Source: Marinobacter persicus
Lineage (GTDB): Bacteria; Pseudomonadota; Gammaproteobacteria; Pseudomonadales; Oleiphilaceae
DNA length: 64,000 nt
Reading direction: 5' to 3'
Assembly (NCBI RefSeq): GCF_002934325.1
Contig: NZ_PTIV01000004.1
Location: forward strand, 62,001-126,000
Within the stretch, counting starts at the first letter, position 1, and each line of letters opens with the position of its first letter. Positions 42,759 through 51,973 of this stretch are shown here, piece by piece. The translations under genes and the position numbers were made by a program. The notes beneath the pieces were generated by a model, which saw only the letters and a program-made list of their open reading frames with translations, was not told the DNA's origin and did no database searches.

Positions 42759-43445
42759 TCATGCAGCCTGCTCACTGCTGTGCACGCGGCGATGCAGGAT
42801 GCTGGAGAACTCCTCGGCGAAGGTCTCGTAGTTCTTCAGCAGGGATTCTGATCGGGCCGAAAACCGGTTATAGGCCACAACCGCCGGAATCGCCGCGAAC
42901 AGGCCCATTGCGGTGGCAATGAGCGCCTCGGAAATGCCCGGTGCCACGGTGGCCAGGGTCGCCTGCTGCACCTGCGCCAGACCCCGGAACGAATTCATGA
43001 TGCCCCATACCGTACCGAACAGACCGACATAGGGGCTGGTGGAACCAACCGTCGCCAGGAAAGGCAGATGGGTTTCAAGCCGCTCCTGCTCCCGGGAGAA
43101 AGCCACCCGCATGGCCCGCTGGGAACCTTCCATAACGGCATCGGCATCCCGGCTCTGCTGACGCAGGCGTGAGAATTCCTTGAAACCGGCCCGAAATACC
43201 GACTCCAGGCCGGAATAAGGCGTGGGGTTGTCGTTCACTTCCTTGTACAACTGCCCCAGATCCATTCCCGACCAGAAGCGGTTTTCAAACTCAAGCTGTG
43301 CGGCGCGGGCCTTCCGGAACACCTGAATGCGCTGAAAAATCAACGCCCAGGAAATTACCGATGCCAGTGCCAGCAGCAACATAACCAGCTGCACAAGAAC
43401 CCCGGCGTTCGCAATCAGATGCCAGACTGAAAGTTCCGATTCCAC
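42759..43445 (-). CDS. tolQ: Tol-Pal system protein TolQ
   Basis: Product of 228 residues of the ExbB/MotA-like family with three membrane helices: VLVQLVMLLLALASVISWALIF, then VAPGISEALIATAMGLFAAIPAVVAYN with GSTSPYVGLFGTVWGIMNSF between. The start is GTG at 43445, supported by GGGAG 6 nt upstream. It is the first of tolQRAB; ybgC lies 38 bp upstream. Confidence 0.96.
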   Translation of the reverse strand: MESELSVWHLIANAGVLVQLVMLLLALASVISWALIFQRIQVFRKARAAQLEFENRFWSGMDLGQLYKEVNDNPTPYSGLESVFRAGFKEFSRLRQQSRDADAVMEGSQRAMRVAFSREQERLETHLPFLATVGSTSPYVGLFGTVWGIMNSFRGLAQVQQATLATVAPGISEALIATAMGLFAAIPAVVAYNRFSARSESLLKNYETFAEEFSSILHRRVHSSEQAA

Positions 43446-43483
43446 TGTTCACTCCCAAGCAATAAATATTCGTTTTCAGTAAG

Positions 43484-43909
43484 TTATGCTGTTCTCTGCA
43501 GGATTTCCAGCATGTTTTCCGGTAGCCGCTGGGGCCGCCCGGTATCCAGGGCAATGCAGGCCACCCGCACCTCGGCGTCACACAAAAGCTGCCGGTCAGA
43601 GGCGCGATAGACCCGTTGGCGAAACGCCATCCAGACCCGGGAGAAATCGTCGGGCTCGGCGGTTACCAGCAACTGATCATCCAGCTTGGCCGGCGCCCGG
43701 TAGTTAATATTCATGCGCTGGACCACGTAACTGATGTTGTGCTCCAGGCCGGCCCGTAGGCCAACGCCTTCACTACGGATCCACTCGGTTCGCGCCCGCT
43801 CCATGTAGTGCAGATACTTGGCGTGAAATACGATGCCGCCGGCATCGGTATCCTCAATGTAGACCCGGATTGGCAACTCAAAACGGGAAGAAGTCTGAGT
43901 ATCAGTCAA
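43484..43909 (-). CDS. ybgC: Tol-Pal-associated acyl-CoA thioesterase YbgC
   Basis: Hotdog-fold thioesterase of about 141 residues. The motif [30 protein letters not shown] holds the catalytic Asp. Start choice is unusual: the AAGGAGG ribosome-binding site directly touches an ATG at 43918 with no spacer, while a TTG at 43909 has the normal 9-nt spacing, so TTG is favoured. The gene start overlaps the ruvB stop by several codons. It hydrolyses short or phospholipid-linked acyl-CoA; its link to Tol-Pal is by conserved neighbourhood. Confidence 0.88.
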   Translation of the reverse strand: MTDTQTSSRFELPIRVYIEDTDAGGIVFHAKYLHYMERARTEWIRSEGVGLRAGLEHNISYVVQRMNINYRAPAKLDDQLLVTAEPDDFSRVWMAFRQRVYRASDRQLLCDAEVRVACIALDTGRPQRLPENMLEILQRTA

Positions 43910-44933
43910 AAAGATCATCCTCCTTGCCGGAAGCCGGAGCCACCACGCCGAAATGCTGGTAGGCGTTGGATGTGACCATACGGCCCCGAGGTGTCCGGAT
44001 CATGAACCCCTGCTGGATCAGGAACGGCTCCAATACGTCTTCAATGGTGCCCCGCTCTTCACTGATGGCGGCAGCCAGGCTTTCCACGCCCACCGGGCCA
44101 CCATCGAATTTCTCGATCATGGCCAGCAGCAGACGACGGTCCATGTGGTCGAAGCCCTGATTATCCACCTTCAACATATTCAGGGCCTGGTCAGCGATGT
44201 CGGAACTGATGTGGCCATTGCTGCGCACTTCGGCGAAGTCGCGAACCCGACGCAGCAGGCGATTGGCAATTCGCGGCGTACCCCGGGAACGGCGAGCAAT
44301 TTCAAACGCACCAGCCTCATCGATATCCACAGACGACAGCCGCGCTGAGCGTACGATGATGTCGGTCAGGTCCCGATGGTTGTAGAACTCAAGACGTTGG
44401 ACAATGCCAAAACGGTCTCGCAGCGGCGACGTCAGCAACCCTGCGCGGGTGGTGGCGCCCACCAGCGTAAACGGCGGCAGATCCAGCTTGATCGAACGGG
44501 CCGCCGGGCCTTCACCGATCATGATATCCAGCTGGTAATCCTCCATGGCCGGATACAGCACCTCTTCCACTGCCGCGCTCAGGCGATGGATCTCATCAAT
44601 AAACAGCACATCGCCTTCTTCAAGGTTGGTCAGCAACGCTGCCAAATCACCGGCTTTCTCAAGCACCGGACCAGAGGTGGTTTTGATCGCAACGCCCATT
44701 TCATTGGCGATGATGTTGGCCAGCGTGGTCTTACCCAGACCTGGCGGACCAAAAATCAGTACGTGATCCAACGCCTCTTCCCGGGCGCGAGCGGCGGAGA
44801 TGAAGATTTCCATCTGCTCGCGCACGGTGGGCTGGCCCACGTATTCGGCCAACAACGTCGGTCGGATGGCCCGATCCTGGACCTCTTCGTACTCGCCGGC
44901 TTTTGGTGTTATCAGTCGGTCCGATTCGATCAT
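43902..44933 (-). CDS. ruvB: Holliday junction branch-migration ATPase RuvB
   Basis: Product of 343 residues. AAA+ core: Walker [10 protein letters not shown] (62-70), Walker [12 protein letters not shown], sensor [18 protein letters not shown] and a C-terminal winged helix with [18 protein letters not shown]. It drives branch migration with RuvA during recombinational repair. Unlike the tight ruvA-ruvB pair of E. coli, 163 bp separate the two genes here. Confidence 0.97.
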   Translation of the reverse strand: MIESDRLITPKAGEYEEVQDRAIRPTLLAEYVGQPTVREQMEIFISAARAREEALDHVLIFGPPGLGKTTLANIIANEMGVAIKTTSGPVLEKAGDLAALLTNLEEGDVLFIDEIHRLSAAVEEVLYPAMEDYQLDIMIGEGPAARSIKLDLPPFTLVGATTRAGLLTSPLRDRFGIVQRLEFYNHRDLTDIIVRSARLSSVDIDEAGAFEIARRSRGTPRIANRLLRRVRDFAEVRSNGHISSDIADQALNMLKVDNQGFDHMDRRLLLAMIEKFDGGPVGVESLAAAISEERGTIEDVLEPFLIQQGFMIRTPRGRMVTSNAYQHFGVVAPASGKEDDLFD

Positions 44934-44954
44934 GGTGTTATCCGGTTGCTGGCA

Positions 44955-44991
44955 ATGAACAGGGTAACTGCCGGCTCTGCCGGTTGTTCAT
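44955..44991. other. Hairpin in the ruvA-ruvB gap
   Basis: ATGAACA (44955-44961) pairs with TGTTCAT (44985-44991), and inside it CCGGC (44971-44975) pairs with GCCGG (44979-44983). It lies about 20 nt before the ruvB start on the transcribed strand. No U-run follows on the minus strand, so a terminator is unlikely. The rest of the 163-bp gap shows nothing recognisable. Confidence 0.35.
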
Positions 44992-45096
44992 GTTGCGCAG
45001 ATTGTACAAGGGGCAGTGTGTGAGTCACGTTACGCTCTTTACAGGTTGTCGTCATGAAGTTTTAACAACAATCCCTTGATTGGCTTCTGTTTCGCG

Positions 45097-45726
45097 TCAG
45101 CGGGTCGGAATCATGTTTTTCAGTGCGAGGCGAATCAGAGCCTCGCTGTTCATGCCCGGCTCGGCCACCCGGCCGATGGCCTTGGCGGCTTCCTGGGGCT
45201 TGTAGCCCAGGGCAATCAGGGCCGCTTCCGCTTCTTCGGCCGGATCCGGGCCGGCGGCAGGGGGTATCCCTGCACCGGTTTCGCCACTGGCGGGGATATC
45301 AGAGGGCACAAACTGGCCTTCCAACTGGCCAATGCGGTCGGCCATGTCAATCAGCAGGCGCTCGGCGGTTTTCTTGCCCACCCCCGGCAACTTGACCAGG
45401 GCATTGACGTCCCGGGTTTCCACGCAGCGGATAAACTGCTGCGCATCCAGGCCGGACAGAATGCCCACCGCCAGCTTGGGGCCCACGCCGTTCACTTTGA
45501 TCAACAGGCGGAACAGGTCCCGGTCCAGGCGCGCGGCAAAACCAAACAGGCTCTGAGCATCTTCACGAACGGCAAAATGGGTATGGAGGGTGACTTCCTG
45601 CCCGGTGTCCGGCAGGTGAAAGAAGGTGGTATAGGGGATATCGATTTCGTATCCCAGCCCGGCGCATTCCACCAGGGCATGGCCCGGGGCTTTCTCGATC
45701 AACAGTCCTCGAACACGACCAATCAA
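45097..45726 (-). CDS. ruvA: Holliday junction DNA helicase subunit RuvA
   Basis: Product of 209 residues beginning at a TTG (45726): the family N-terminus MIGRVRGLL aligns exactly there and AAAGGAG lies 7 nt upstream. An OB-fold N-domain, helix-hairpin-helix motifs (LIKVNGVGPKLAVGILSG, LVKLPGVGKKTAERLLIDM) and the C-terminal domain III (AEAALIALGYKPQEAAKAI) are all present. It binds the four-way junction and loads RuvB. Confidence 0.96.
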   Translation of the reverse strand: MIGRVRGLLIEKAPGHALVECAGLGYEIDIPYTTFFHLPDTGQEVTLHTHFAVREDAQSLFGFAARLDRDLFRLLIKVNGVGPKLAVGILSGLDAQQFIRCVETRDVNALVKLPGVGKKTAERLLIDMADRIGQLEGQFVPSDIPASGETGAGIPPAAGPDPAEEAEAALIALGYKPQEAAKAIGRVAEPGMNSEALIRLALKNMIPTR

Positions 45727-45756
45727 GGGAGGTCTCCTTTGGCTCTGAAAAGCCAG

Positions 45757-46284
45757 TTATTGTCGGCGCACCCGCCCGCTACGCACCTTGCCACCCGTTG
45801 ATGCCAGGCGCAGCACGCTCTGGTTCATGTGGGCGTGGCACAGGGCGATCGCCAGGGCATCGGCGGCATCCGCCTGGGGTTTTCGGGAAAGCTTCAGCAA
45901 CGCCTGCACCATGTGCTGCACCTGGGCCTTGTCCGCACCACCAGTGCCTACAACGGCCTGCTTCACCTGGCGGGCCGAATACTCGTGCACCGGCAACCCG
46001 CTGTTGGCAGCACTGACAATGGCCGCGCCCCGGGCCTGACCCAGCTTGAGGGCGGAATCCGGGTTGCGGGCCATAAACACCTGCTCGATGGCGAACTCTT
46101 CAGGGCGATACTCGCCAATCAGCAGGGCCAGGCTATGAAAAATGGTCTGCAGGCGCTCGGCCCAGGGCTTCTCGCCCACCCGAATGCAGCCGCTGTCGAT
46201 GTACTCGGTGGTACGGCCTTCCACACGGATGATGCCGTAGCCGGTAATGCGGGATCCGGGGTCCACGCCCAGAATGATGGCCAT
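45757..46284 (-). CDS. ruvC: Holliday junction resolvase RuvC
   Basis: Product of 175 residues. RNase H-like nuclease: the first catalytic Asp is in [16 protein letters not shown], Glu is in [23 protein letters not shown], and the late Asp pair is in [16 protein letters not shown]. It cuts Holliday junctions. It precedes ruvA in the same direction, as in pseudomonads. Confidence 0.97.
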   Translation of the reverse strand: MAIILGVDPGSRITGYGIIRVEGRTTEYIDSGCIRVGEKPWAERLQTIFHSLALLIGEYRPEEFAIEQVFMARNPDSALKLGQARGAAIVSAANSGLPVHEYSARQVKQAVVGTGGADKAQVQHMVQALLKLSRKPQADAADALAIALCHAHMNQSVLRLASTGGKVRSGRVRRQ

Positions 46285-46317
46285 CAGACTCCCCTGCTCC
46301 CGGTTGGCGGAATCACC

Positions 46318-47061
46318 TCAGAGCGATCCCATGATTTCGGCGGAAATCTCCGCGTTATGGTAGACGTTCTGGACATCGTCCAGGTCCTCGAGCGTGTCGA
46401 TCAGCTTGAGAATTTTCTCGGCGCCCTCCTGGTCCAGGTCCACGCGAGTGGCTGGCACCATGGTCACTTCCGAGTTATCGGGCTTGAGGCCGGAATTGAC
46501 CAGGGATTCCTTCACATCCAGGTATTCTTCGGGCGTGGTGACAATCTCATAGGAACCATCATCCTGCTCCTGCAGGTCCTCGGCGCCAGCTTCCAGCGCC
46601 GCTTCCATCAGCTTGTCGCCGTCCACTTCCGGCCCGTAACTGATGATGCCCTGCTTGGTGAACAGATACGCCACCGAACCGTCGGTGCCCAGATTGCCGC
46701 CGGATTTATTGAAGGCGTTACGAACCTCGGCCACAGTGCGGTTCTTGTTGTCAGTCATGACTTCCACGAAGAACGCCACCCCACCAGGGCCATAACCCTC
46801 GTAGGTCAGTTCTTCGTAGTTGTTGTCGTCACCACCGCCGGCACCGCGTTCAATAGCCCGTTCGATGGTGTCTTTTTTCATGTTGGCGGTCAGGGCCTTG
46901 TCGACCACTGCCCGCAAACGAGGGTTGTCGTTGGGATCACCGCCTCCAAGGCGGGCGGCCACGGTAAGCTCACGGATAATCTTGGTGAAGATCTTGCCGC
47001 GCTTGGCATCCTGGGCCGCTTTGCGGTGCTTGATATTGGCCCATTTACTGTGTCCAGCCAT
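46318..47061 (-). CDS. yebC: YebC/PmpR-family DNA-binding or translation-associated protein
   Basis: About 247 residues from ATG 47061 ([18 protein letters not shown]), the invariant family start; a further ATG two codons upstream is less likely. Other family blocks are [37 protein letters not shown] and [38 protein letters not shown]. PmpR-type members act as transcriptional regulators, and YebC-type members have been linked to translation of difficult proline motifs. It lies between aspS and ruvC. Confidence 0.93.
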   Translation of the reverse strand: MAGHSKWANIKHRKAAQDAKRGKIFTKIIRELTVAARLGGGDPNDNPRLRAVVDKALTANMKKDTIERAIERGAGGGDDNNYEELTYEGYGPGGVAFFVEVMTDNKNRTVAEVRNAFNKSGGNLGTDGSVAYLFTKQGIISYGPEVDGDKLMEAALEAGAEDLQEQDDGSYEIVTTPEEYLDVKESLVNSGLKPDNSEVTMVPATRVDLDQEGAEKILKLIDTLEDLDDVQNVYHNAEISAEIMGSL

Positions 47062-47083
47062 TATCAAAACTCCTTTCGGTTAA

Positions 47084-47111
47084 CCGGGATGGCGTGATGA
47101 CGCCACCCCGG
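47084..47111. other. Hairpin between aspS and yebC
   Basis: CCGGGATGGCGT and ACGCCACCCCGG pair over about 12 positions with one mismatch around a GATG loop. It lies between the aspS stop and yebC and has no U-run. It probably marks or protects an mRNA end rather than acting as a strong terminator. Confidence 0.4.
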
Positions 47112-47121
47112 TGAACAGAAT

Positions 47122-48921
47122 TTACGCCTTGTCCTCTGCCTTGTTGCCATCGGCCGCCTTGGCGGAACGACGCAGGCGGATGTTCAGCTCTTTCAGCTGA
47201 CGCTCATCCACTTCGCCCGGCGCCTGGGTCATCAGACAGGTGGCGCTCTGGGTTTTCGGGAAGGCGATCACGTCACGGATGGAGCTGGAGCCGGTCATCA
47301 GCATCACCAGGCGGTCCAGGCCAAAGGCCAGGCCACCGTGCGGCGGGCAACCGTACTTCAGGGCGTCGAGCAGGAAGCCGAACTTGGCACGGGCTTCTTC
47401 TTCACCGATACCCAGGATGCGGAACACCGCTTCCTGCATCTGCTCGCTGTGGATACGGATGGAACCGCCGCCCAGCTCGGTGCCGTTCAGGACCATGTCG
47501 TAAGCGCGGGACAAGGCGTTGGCCGGGTCCGCCGCCAGCTCTTCCGGGCTGCAGGACGGCGCGGTGAACGGGTGGTGAATGGCGGTCAGGCCGCCGTCCG
47601 GGGTTTCCTCGAACATCGGGAAGTCTACTACCCACAGCGGTGCCCATTCGCAGGTGAGCATTTCCAGGTCGTGGCCCAGCTTAACGCGCAGCGCGCCCAG
47701 GGCTTCGTTAACAACCATGGTCTTGTCGGCCCCGAAGAAGACGATGTCGCCGTCTTCCGCGCCCACGCGTTCCATCATGGCCATCACGGGCTCGTCGCCC
47801 AGGAACTTGATGATCGGCGACTGCAGGCCTTCAACGCCCTGGGACATGTCGTTGACCTTGATGTAGGCCAGGCCCTTGGCGCCGTAGATGCCAACAAATT
47901 TGGTGTAGTCGTCGATCTGCTTGCGGGTCAGCTTACCGCCACCCGGTACACGCAGGGCTGCTACGCGGCCTTTGGGATCTTTAGCCGGGCCGGCGAACAC
48001 TTTGAAGTCCACGTTTTCGACCAGATCGTTAACGTCGACCAGTTCCAGGGGGATACGCAGGTCCGGCTTGTCGCTGCCGTAACGACGCATGGCTTCGGAA
48101 TGCGGCATGCGCGGGAATTCCGGCAGGCTGACTTCCAGCACGTCCTTGAACAGGGAGCGGACCATGTCTTCGTTCAGTTCCATCAGAGTCTCTTCATCAA
48201 TGAAAGAGGCCTCGATGTCCACCTGGGTGAACTCCGGCTGACGGTCAGCACGCAGGTCTTCGTCACGGAAGCACTTGGCGATCTGGTAGTAGCGGTCCAC
48301 GCCGGACACCATCAGCAGCTGTTTGAACAGCTGGGGCGACTGCGGCAGTGCGAAGAAGGAACCTTCGTGGGTCCGGCTGGGCACCAGGTAGTCACGGGCG
48401 CCTTCCGGAGTGGCGCGAGTGAGGATGGGGGTTTCCACATCCATGAAGCCGCGGCTGTCCAGGAAGTTGCGGATGTAGCTGGTGACCCGCGAACGGAAGC
48501 GCAGGCGGTTGATCATTTCCGGACGGCGCAGGTCCACGAAGCGGTAGCGCAGGCGCACGTCTTCACCCACGTCCACGTGTTCGTCAAGCGGGAACGGCGG
48601 GGTGGCGGCGGCGTTCAGGATTTCAACATTTTTACCGAGCAGTTCTACCTGACCGGTGGGCATGTTGTTGTTCTCGGTACCGGCGGGGCGGCGACGCACA
48701 CGGCCGGTAACCTTGATGACGAACTCGCTGCGAACTTTTTCCGCCAGGGCGAAGCTTTCGGGGGTGTCTGGGTCAACCACGACCTGGGACATGCCGTCCC
48801 GATCCCGCAGATCCAGGAAGATGACCCCACCGTGGTCGCGGCGGCGGTGTACCCAACCGCAAAGTGTGACTTCCTGATCAATGTGGGATTCGTTAATCCC
48901 ACCGCAATAATGACTGCGCAT
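47122..48921 (-). CDS. aspS: Aspartyl-tRNA synthetase, probably non-discriminating (Asp/Asn)
   Basis: Product of 599 residues of the bacterial class IIb type: an anticodon OB-fold, catalytic motifs ([23 protein letters not shown] as motif 2, [28 protein letters not shown] as motif 3) and the GAD insert. The anticodon-binding segment reads [21 protein letters not shown]. The His before GG and a later Gly in RRRPAGTEN match the residues known to let the P. aeruginosa enzyme also charge tRNA-Asn, in contrast to Leu in E. coli. A GatCAB amidotransferase would then be needed. The ATG is followed by the usual MRSHYCG. Confidence 0.95.
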   Translation of the reverse strand: MRSHYCGGINESHIDQEVTLCGWVHRRRDHGGVIFLDLRDRDGMSQVVVDPDTPESFALAEKVRSEFVIKVTGRVRRRPAGTENNNMPTGQVELLGKNVEILNAAATPPFPLDEHVDVGEDVRLRYRFVDLRRPEMINRLRFRSRVTSYIRNFLDSRGFMDVETPILTRATPEGARDYLVPSRTHEGSFFALPQSPQLFKQLLMVSGVDRYYQIAKCFRDEDLRADRQPEFTQVDIEASFIDEETLMELNEDMVRSLFKDVLEVSLPEFPRMPHSEAMRRYGSDKPDLRIPLELVDVNDLVENVDFKVFAGPAKDPKGRVAALRVPGGGKLTRKQIDDYTKFVGIYGAKGLAYIKVNDMSQGVEGLQSPIIKFLGDEPVMAMMERVGAEDGDIVFFGADKTMVVNEALGALRVKLGHDLEMLTCEWAPLWVVDFPMFEETPDGGLTAIHHPFTAPSCSPEELAADPANALSRAYDMVLNGTELGGGSIRIHSEQMQEAVFRILGIGEEEARAKFGFLLDALKYGCPPHGGLAFGLDRLVMLMTGSSSIRDVIAFPKTQSATCLMTQAPGEVDERQLKELNIRLRRSAKAADGNKAEDKA

Positions 48922-48932
48922 ACCGGTTCCCG

Positions 48933-48961
48933 TTACGTTTAATGTGTGCGTTTACGTTTAA
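48933..48961. repeat. Direct repeat TTACGTTTAA upstream of aspS
   Basis: TTACGTTTAA occurs at 48933-48942 and again at 48952-48961, 19 bp apart, each followed by a similar T-G-T-G stretch. They lie 12-40 bp upstream of the aspS start codon. They could be part of a promoter or operator, or a small slippage duplication. Confidence 0.5.
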
Positions 48962-48974
48962 CTGTGTTGTCTGG

Positions 48975-49235
48975 GCAAGCAGGTAGAAGTGAACTTTCCG
49001 GGACTGTCTGCAGCATGGATGCTGCAGTCAAGCGTACAGGGACGTATTCACAGTGTGTCCCGGAAAGTTTGCTTCTGCCTGATTGCTTGCCTCGCATGGT
49101 CTAGCTCATCGGGCAAGTCGCCCGCATCAGGTTGGGTAGGGCTTTCCGAAAAGCGCTCCTGCGGCACATCCATGTGGCGCTTATGCTCCGCCATCCCTGG
49201 CTCCGCAAATTTTCGGAAAGCCCTACCCAACCTGA
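48975..49235. repeat. Intergenic double fold-back element between aspS and fabR
   Basis: The 488-bp gap 48922-49409 has no credible gene but strong structure. Fold-back 1: arm 48975-49004 pairs with 49057-49090 (both hold AACTTTCCGGGAC or its complement plus GCAAGC ends) around a 20-bp palindrome at 49008-49027 (CTGCAGCAT-GG-ATGCTGCAG). Fold-back 2: a perfect 26-bp arm, 49127-49152 with 49210-49235 (GGTTGGGTAGGGCTTTCC core), around a smaller hairpin (GCGGCACAT/ATGTGGCGC). The region 49236-49409 only adds the AT-rich fabR leader. It looks like a lineage-specific repeat or a structured RNA, not a coding region. Confidence 0.7.
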
Positions 49236-49409
49236 CGCTACTCCGAGCGTAGCCTGAAAACTGCCATTCAGACCTTAAAAGAAAGCCGCCTATTATAAAC
49301 ACAATAGGGCCGGAAATCAGGTGTACTGAAGGGCAAATATGGTCAGCGGATGACGTTGGATGACCCGCCGGCTAGAATGCCCGTTTTTAGCGGTAAATGG
49401 AGCCACGCC

Positions 49410-50036
49410 TTGTCGACCAGAGCAGAGCAGAAATTACGAACCCGCCGGGCGCTGATGGACGCGGCGCTGAACCAGCTGAGTTCGGACCGGGGGTTCGGCA
49501 GTCTCAGTTTGCGGGAAGTCACCCGCGAAGCGGGGATTGCGCCGACGTCGTTCTATCGACACTTTGATGACCTGGACGAACTGGGGCTGGCACTGGTTGA
49601 TGAAGGCGGTGTTGCGCTCCGCCAGTTAATGCGTCAGGCCCGCAAGCGGATTGCCCGGGATGGCAGTGCCATTGCCACCTCCGTGGATACCTTCATGGAA
49701 TACCTGGGCAATAACGCCAACCTGTTCCGCCTGATGCTGCGCGAGCGCACGGGGGTGTCGAAAACGTTCCGTACCGCCGTAAAGGCGGAGATCGATCACT
49801 TTGTGGCGGAACTGGCGGACGATCTTGACCGTTTTGCCGAGGAACAGGGAAAGCTGCTGTCCGATGCCCGGCTGGTGGCGGAATCCATGGTAACCCTGGT
49901 GTTCAATCAGGGGGCCGAGGCACTGGATGCCACTTCCCGGGAGCGGGAGGAACTGAAAGTAAAGCTTAAAACAGAATTGCGGATGATCCTGGTGGGCTCC
50001 CAGACCCTGGCACAGTGGCAGCAGGGTCTGGATTAA
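49410..50036 (+). CDS. fabR: TetR-family unsaturated fatty acid repressor FabR
   Basis: About 208 residues starting at TTG 49410, with GGAG 7 nt upstream. The family N-terminus [19 protein letters not shown] aligns exactly here; an ATG at 49350 would add 20 unrelated residues. The helix-turn-helix is [35 protein letters not shown], characteristic of the FabR/DesT subgroup that tunes fabA/fabB or desaturase expression to membrane fluidity. The ligand-binding domain ends near AQWQQGLD. It stands alone on the plus strand, convergent with the HIT gene. Confidence 0.88.
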   Translation: MSTRAEQKLRTRRALMDAALNQLSSDRGFGSLSLREVTREAGIAPTSFYRHFDDLDELGLALVDEGGVALRQLMRQARKRIARDGSAIATSVDTFMEYLGNNANLFRLMLRERTGVSKTFRTAVKAEIDHFVAELADDLDRFAEEQGKLLSDARLVAESMVTLVFNQGAEALDATSREREELKVKLKTELRMILVGSQTLAQWQQGLD

Positions 50037-50044
50037 AATCCGGC

Positions 50045-50455
50045 TCAGACCAGCTTTTCCAGCAGTGGCTGCAGTTTTTCCTGAACCTTTTTCAGCTCTT
50101 CTTCTGTGTAGGGCACCGGAGCCTGCTTACCCCATACCGGCGCCGGCCAGGCGGGGTCGCCTTCGTGGCGGACAATGTGATGCAGGTGCAGTTGCGGAAC
50201 CATGTTCCCCAAGGCAGCAACGTTCATCTTGTCGCCACGGAACAAGCCCATCATACCCTTGCTTAGGATGGCAGAACTTTCGAGCAGTCGAATCTGCTGG
50301 ATTTTCGACAGTTCGTAAATCTCTCGAATATCAGGCACAGTCGGCACCAGAATCACCCAGGGCCAGGTGCTGTCATTCATCAGGAGAACTTCGCACAAAC
50401 CAAAGGTGCCAAGGTGATGGGTATCCGCTGCCAGTTTCGGGTGCAATTCAAACAT
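50045..50455 (-). CDS. HIT-family nucleotide hydrolase
   Basis: Product of 136 residues. The histidine-triad active site reads PQLHLHHIVRHEGD (about 86-99). N-terminal residues LLMNDSTWPWVILVPTVPDIREIYEL are typical of a bacterial HIT group different from HinT. It hydrolyses or transfers nucleoside phosphates; the substrate is unknown. Its start overlaps the galE stop by 8 bp, so it is probably co-transcribed with galE and tadA. Confidence 0.85.
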   Translation of the reverse strand: MFELHPKLAADTHHLGTFGLCEVLLMNDSTWPWVILVPTVPDIREIYELSKIQQIRLLESSAILSKGMMGLFRGDKMNVAALGNMVPQLHLHHIVRHEGDPAWPAPVWGKQAPVPYTEEELKKVQEKLQPLLEKLV

Positions 50456-51440
50456 TCTGCGTCTTTTTCTCCTGCCAGATTTTCTCCCAGGCCAGCGCGG
50501 TGCGAACGATGGTATTCAGATCGTCGTAATCCGGCTGCCAGCCCAGCACATCTTTAATACGGGTATTGTCTGCCATCAGGGCAGCAGGATCGCCAGCGCG
50601 GCGACCGGTTTCCTCGACCGGGAAATCCACGCCGGATTCGCTTTTTACCACATCGATCACTTCCCGCACGGTGAAGCCCCGGCCATAACCGCAATTGAGA
50701 ACCTGCGATTCACCACCCCCAGCCATGTATTCCAGCGCCATAACGTGGGCCTTGGCCAGATCTTCCACATGGATGTAATCGCGGATGCAGGTTCCGTCAC
50801 GGGTGTCATAATCAGTACCAAACACGCTCATGCCATCACGCTGGCCCGTGACACACTCGCTCGCCACCTTGATCAGGTGGGTGGCTTCGGGTGTTGCCTG
50901 GCCCAGCAAGCCATCGGGATTGGCGCCCGCCACGTTGAAGTAACGCAGGATCACGTAGTTAAGCTCACTGGCACTGGCCAGGTCCATGATCATGCGCTCG
51001 CTCATCATCTTGGAGGCACCGTAAGGGTTGATCGGCGCCAAGGGCAAGGCTTCGGTCAGCACGGTCTCATCGGGCATTCCATAAACCGCCGCCGTGGACG
51101 AGAACACCATGTAAGGCACCTGGTGTCGCTCTACCGCCTTGAGCAGGTTCAGGGTGTTCCGGGTGTTGTTGCTGTAATACTTCAGGGGGTTGGCGACCGA
51201 TTCCGGCACCACGATGTTGGCGGCAAAATGCAGTACCGCTTCGAATCGGTGCTGGGAGAACAGGTATTCAATGGCTTCTTCGTCCGCCAGGTCGCCCACC
51301 ACCAGCTCTCCGGCCGTTACCGCCCAGCGATAGCCGGTGGATAGGTTGTCAAAGACAACGATATCGTGACCCGCTGAAGCCAACTGCCGAACAACGTGAC
51401 TGCCAATATAGCCGGCACCGCCGGTAACAAGCACTTTCAT
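50448..51440 (-). CDS. galE: UDP-glucose 4-epimerase
   Basis: Product of 330 residues of the extended SDR family: TGGAGYIGSHVVRQL (NAD), FDNLSTGYRWAV, FSSTAAVYGMPDE, catalytic YGASK and RYFNVAGANPDGLLGQATPEATHLI. GRGFTVREVIDVV and GRRAGDPAALMAD near the end are typical of GalE. It interconverts UDP-glucose and UDP-galactose; the galU product is its substrate. The ATG overlaps the tadA stop (ATGA). Confidence 0.94.
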   Translation of the reverse strand: MKVLVTGGAGYIGSHVVRQLASAGHDIVVFDNLSTGYRWAVTAGELVVGDLADEEAIEYLFSQHRFEAVLHFAANIVVPESVANPLKYYSNNTRNTLNLLKAVERHQVPYMVFSSTAAVYGMPDETVLTEALPLAPINPYGASKMMSERMIMDLASASELNYVILRYFNVAGANPDGLLGQATPEATHLIKVASECVTGQRDGMSVFGTDYDTRDGTCIRDYIHVEDLAKAHVMALEYMAGGGESQVLNCGYGRGFTVREVIDVVKSESGVDFPVEETGRRAGDPAALMADNTRIKDVLGWQPDYDDLNTIVRTALAWEKIWQEKKTQNV

Positions 51441-51961
51441 ACGTGGTCGCTCCCCTTCCCTGCTTTTTGTTGTTTACGACGCTGCCGGATTTCCCGCCGG
51501 CGCCGGCTGAAAAAATCGCTGAGTATCTGGCTGCAGCGTTCCTGCATGACGCCACCCACCGGCTCAACCCGCCAGTTCAGGTGCGGCTCATCCAGGGTGT
51601 TCCTGGCAGATTCAATCGCTCCGGCCTTCGGTTCCGTTGCACCATACACGAGCCGACTGATGCGGCCGTGGACAATGGCCCCCACACACATAGTGCAAGG
51701 CTCCAGGGTCACATACAGAGTTGCGCCGGAAAGACGGTAGTTGCCAACCCGGGCAGCGGCATCTCGTAGCGCCCGGATTTCGGCGTGGGCCGTGGGGTCG
51801 CAGCCGGAGATGGGGGCATTGAAGCCAGCCCCAATCTCCCGGCCATCAAGCACCACCACAGCACCCACTGGGACCTCGTCCAATTCAGCCGCCTGAGCCG
51901 CCAATTGCAGAGCCCGGTTCATCCAGAATAGATCATCCGGGAGCTGGTTTTCAGACGCCAT
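51437..51961 (-). CDS. tadA: tRNA-specific adenosine deaminase
   Basis: Product of 174 residues. It converts A34 to inosine in tRNA-Arg(ACG). The zinc site is HAEIRALRDAAAR (His59, Glu61) and PCTMCVGAI (Cys89, Cys92). Residues 10-35 contain the N-terminal helix WMNRALQLAAQAAELDEVPVGAVVV. The C-terminal basic tail (about 155-170) is longer than in E. coli. It is 13 bp downstream of guaA. Confidence 0.95.
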   Translation of the reverse strand: MASENQLPDDLFWMNRALQLAAQAAELDEVPVGAVVVLDGREIGAGFNAPISGCDPTAHAEIRALRDAAARVGNYRLSGATLYVTLEPCTMCVGAIVHGRISRLVYGATEPKAGAIESARNTLDEPHLNWRVEPVGGVMQERCSQILSDFFSRRRREIRQRRKQQKAGKGSDHV

Positions 51962-51973
51962 CGGAAACGACGC

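Noticed and set aside
47338..48942. 534-residue plus-strand frame opposite aspS
   Set aside because: Antisense of a well-supported synthetase; composition rich in His, Val and Gln, typical of the complement of a high-GC gene.
48989..49302. Short ORFs on both strands in the aspS-fabR gap
   Set aside because: Arise from the inverted repeats; no initiation signal or family resemblance. Kept only as a repeat element.
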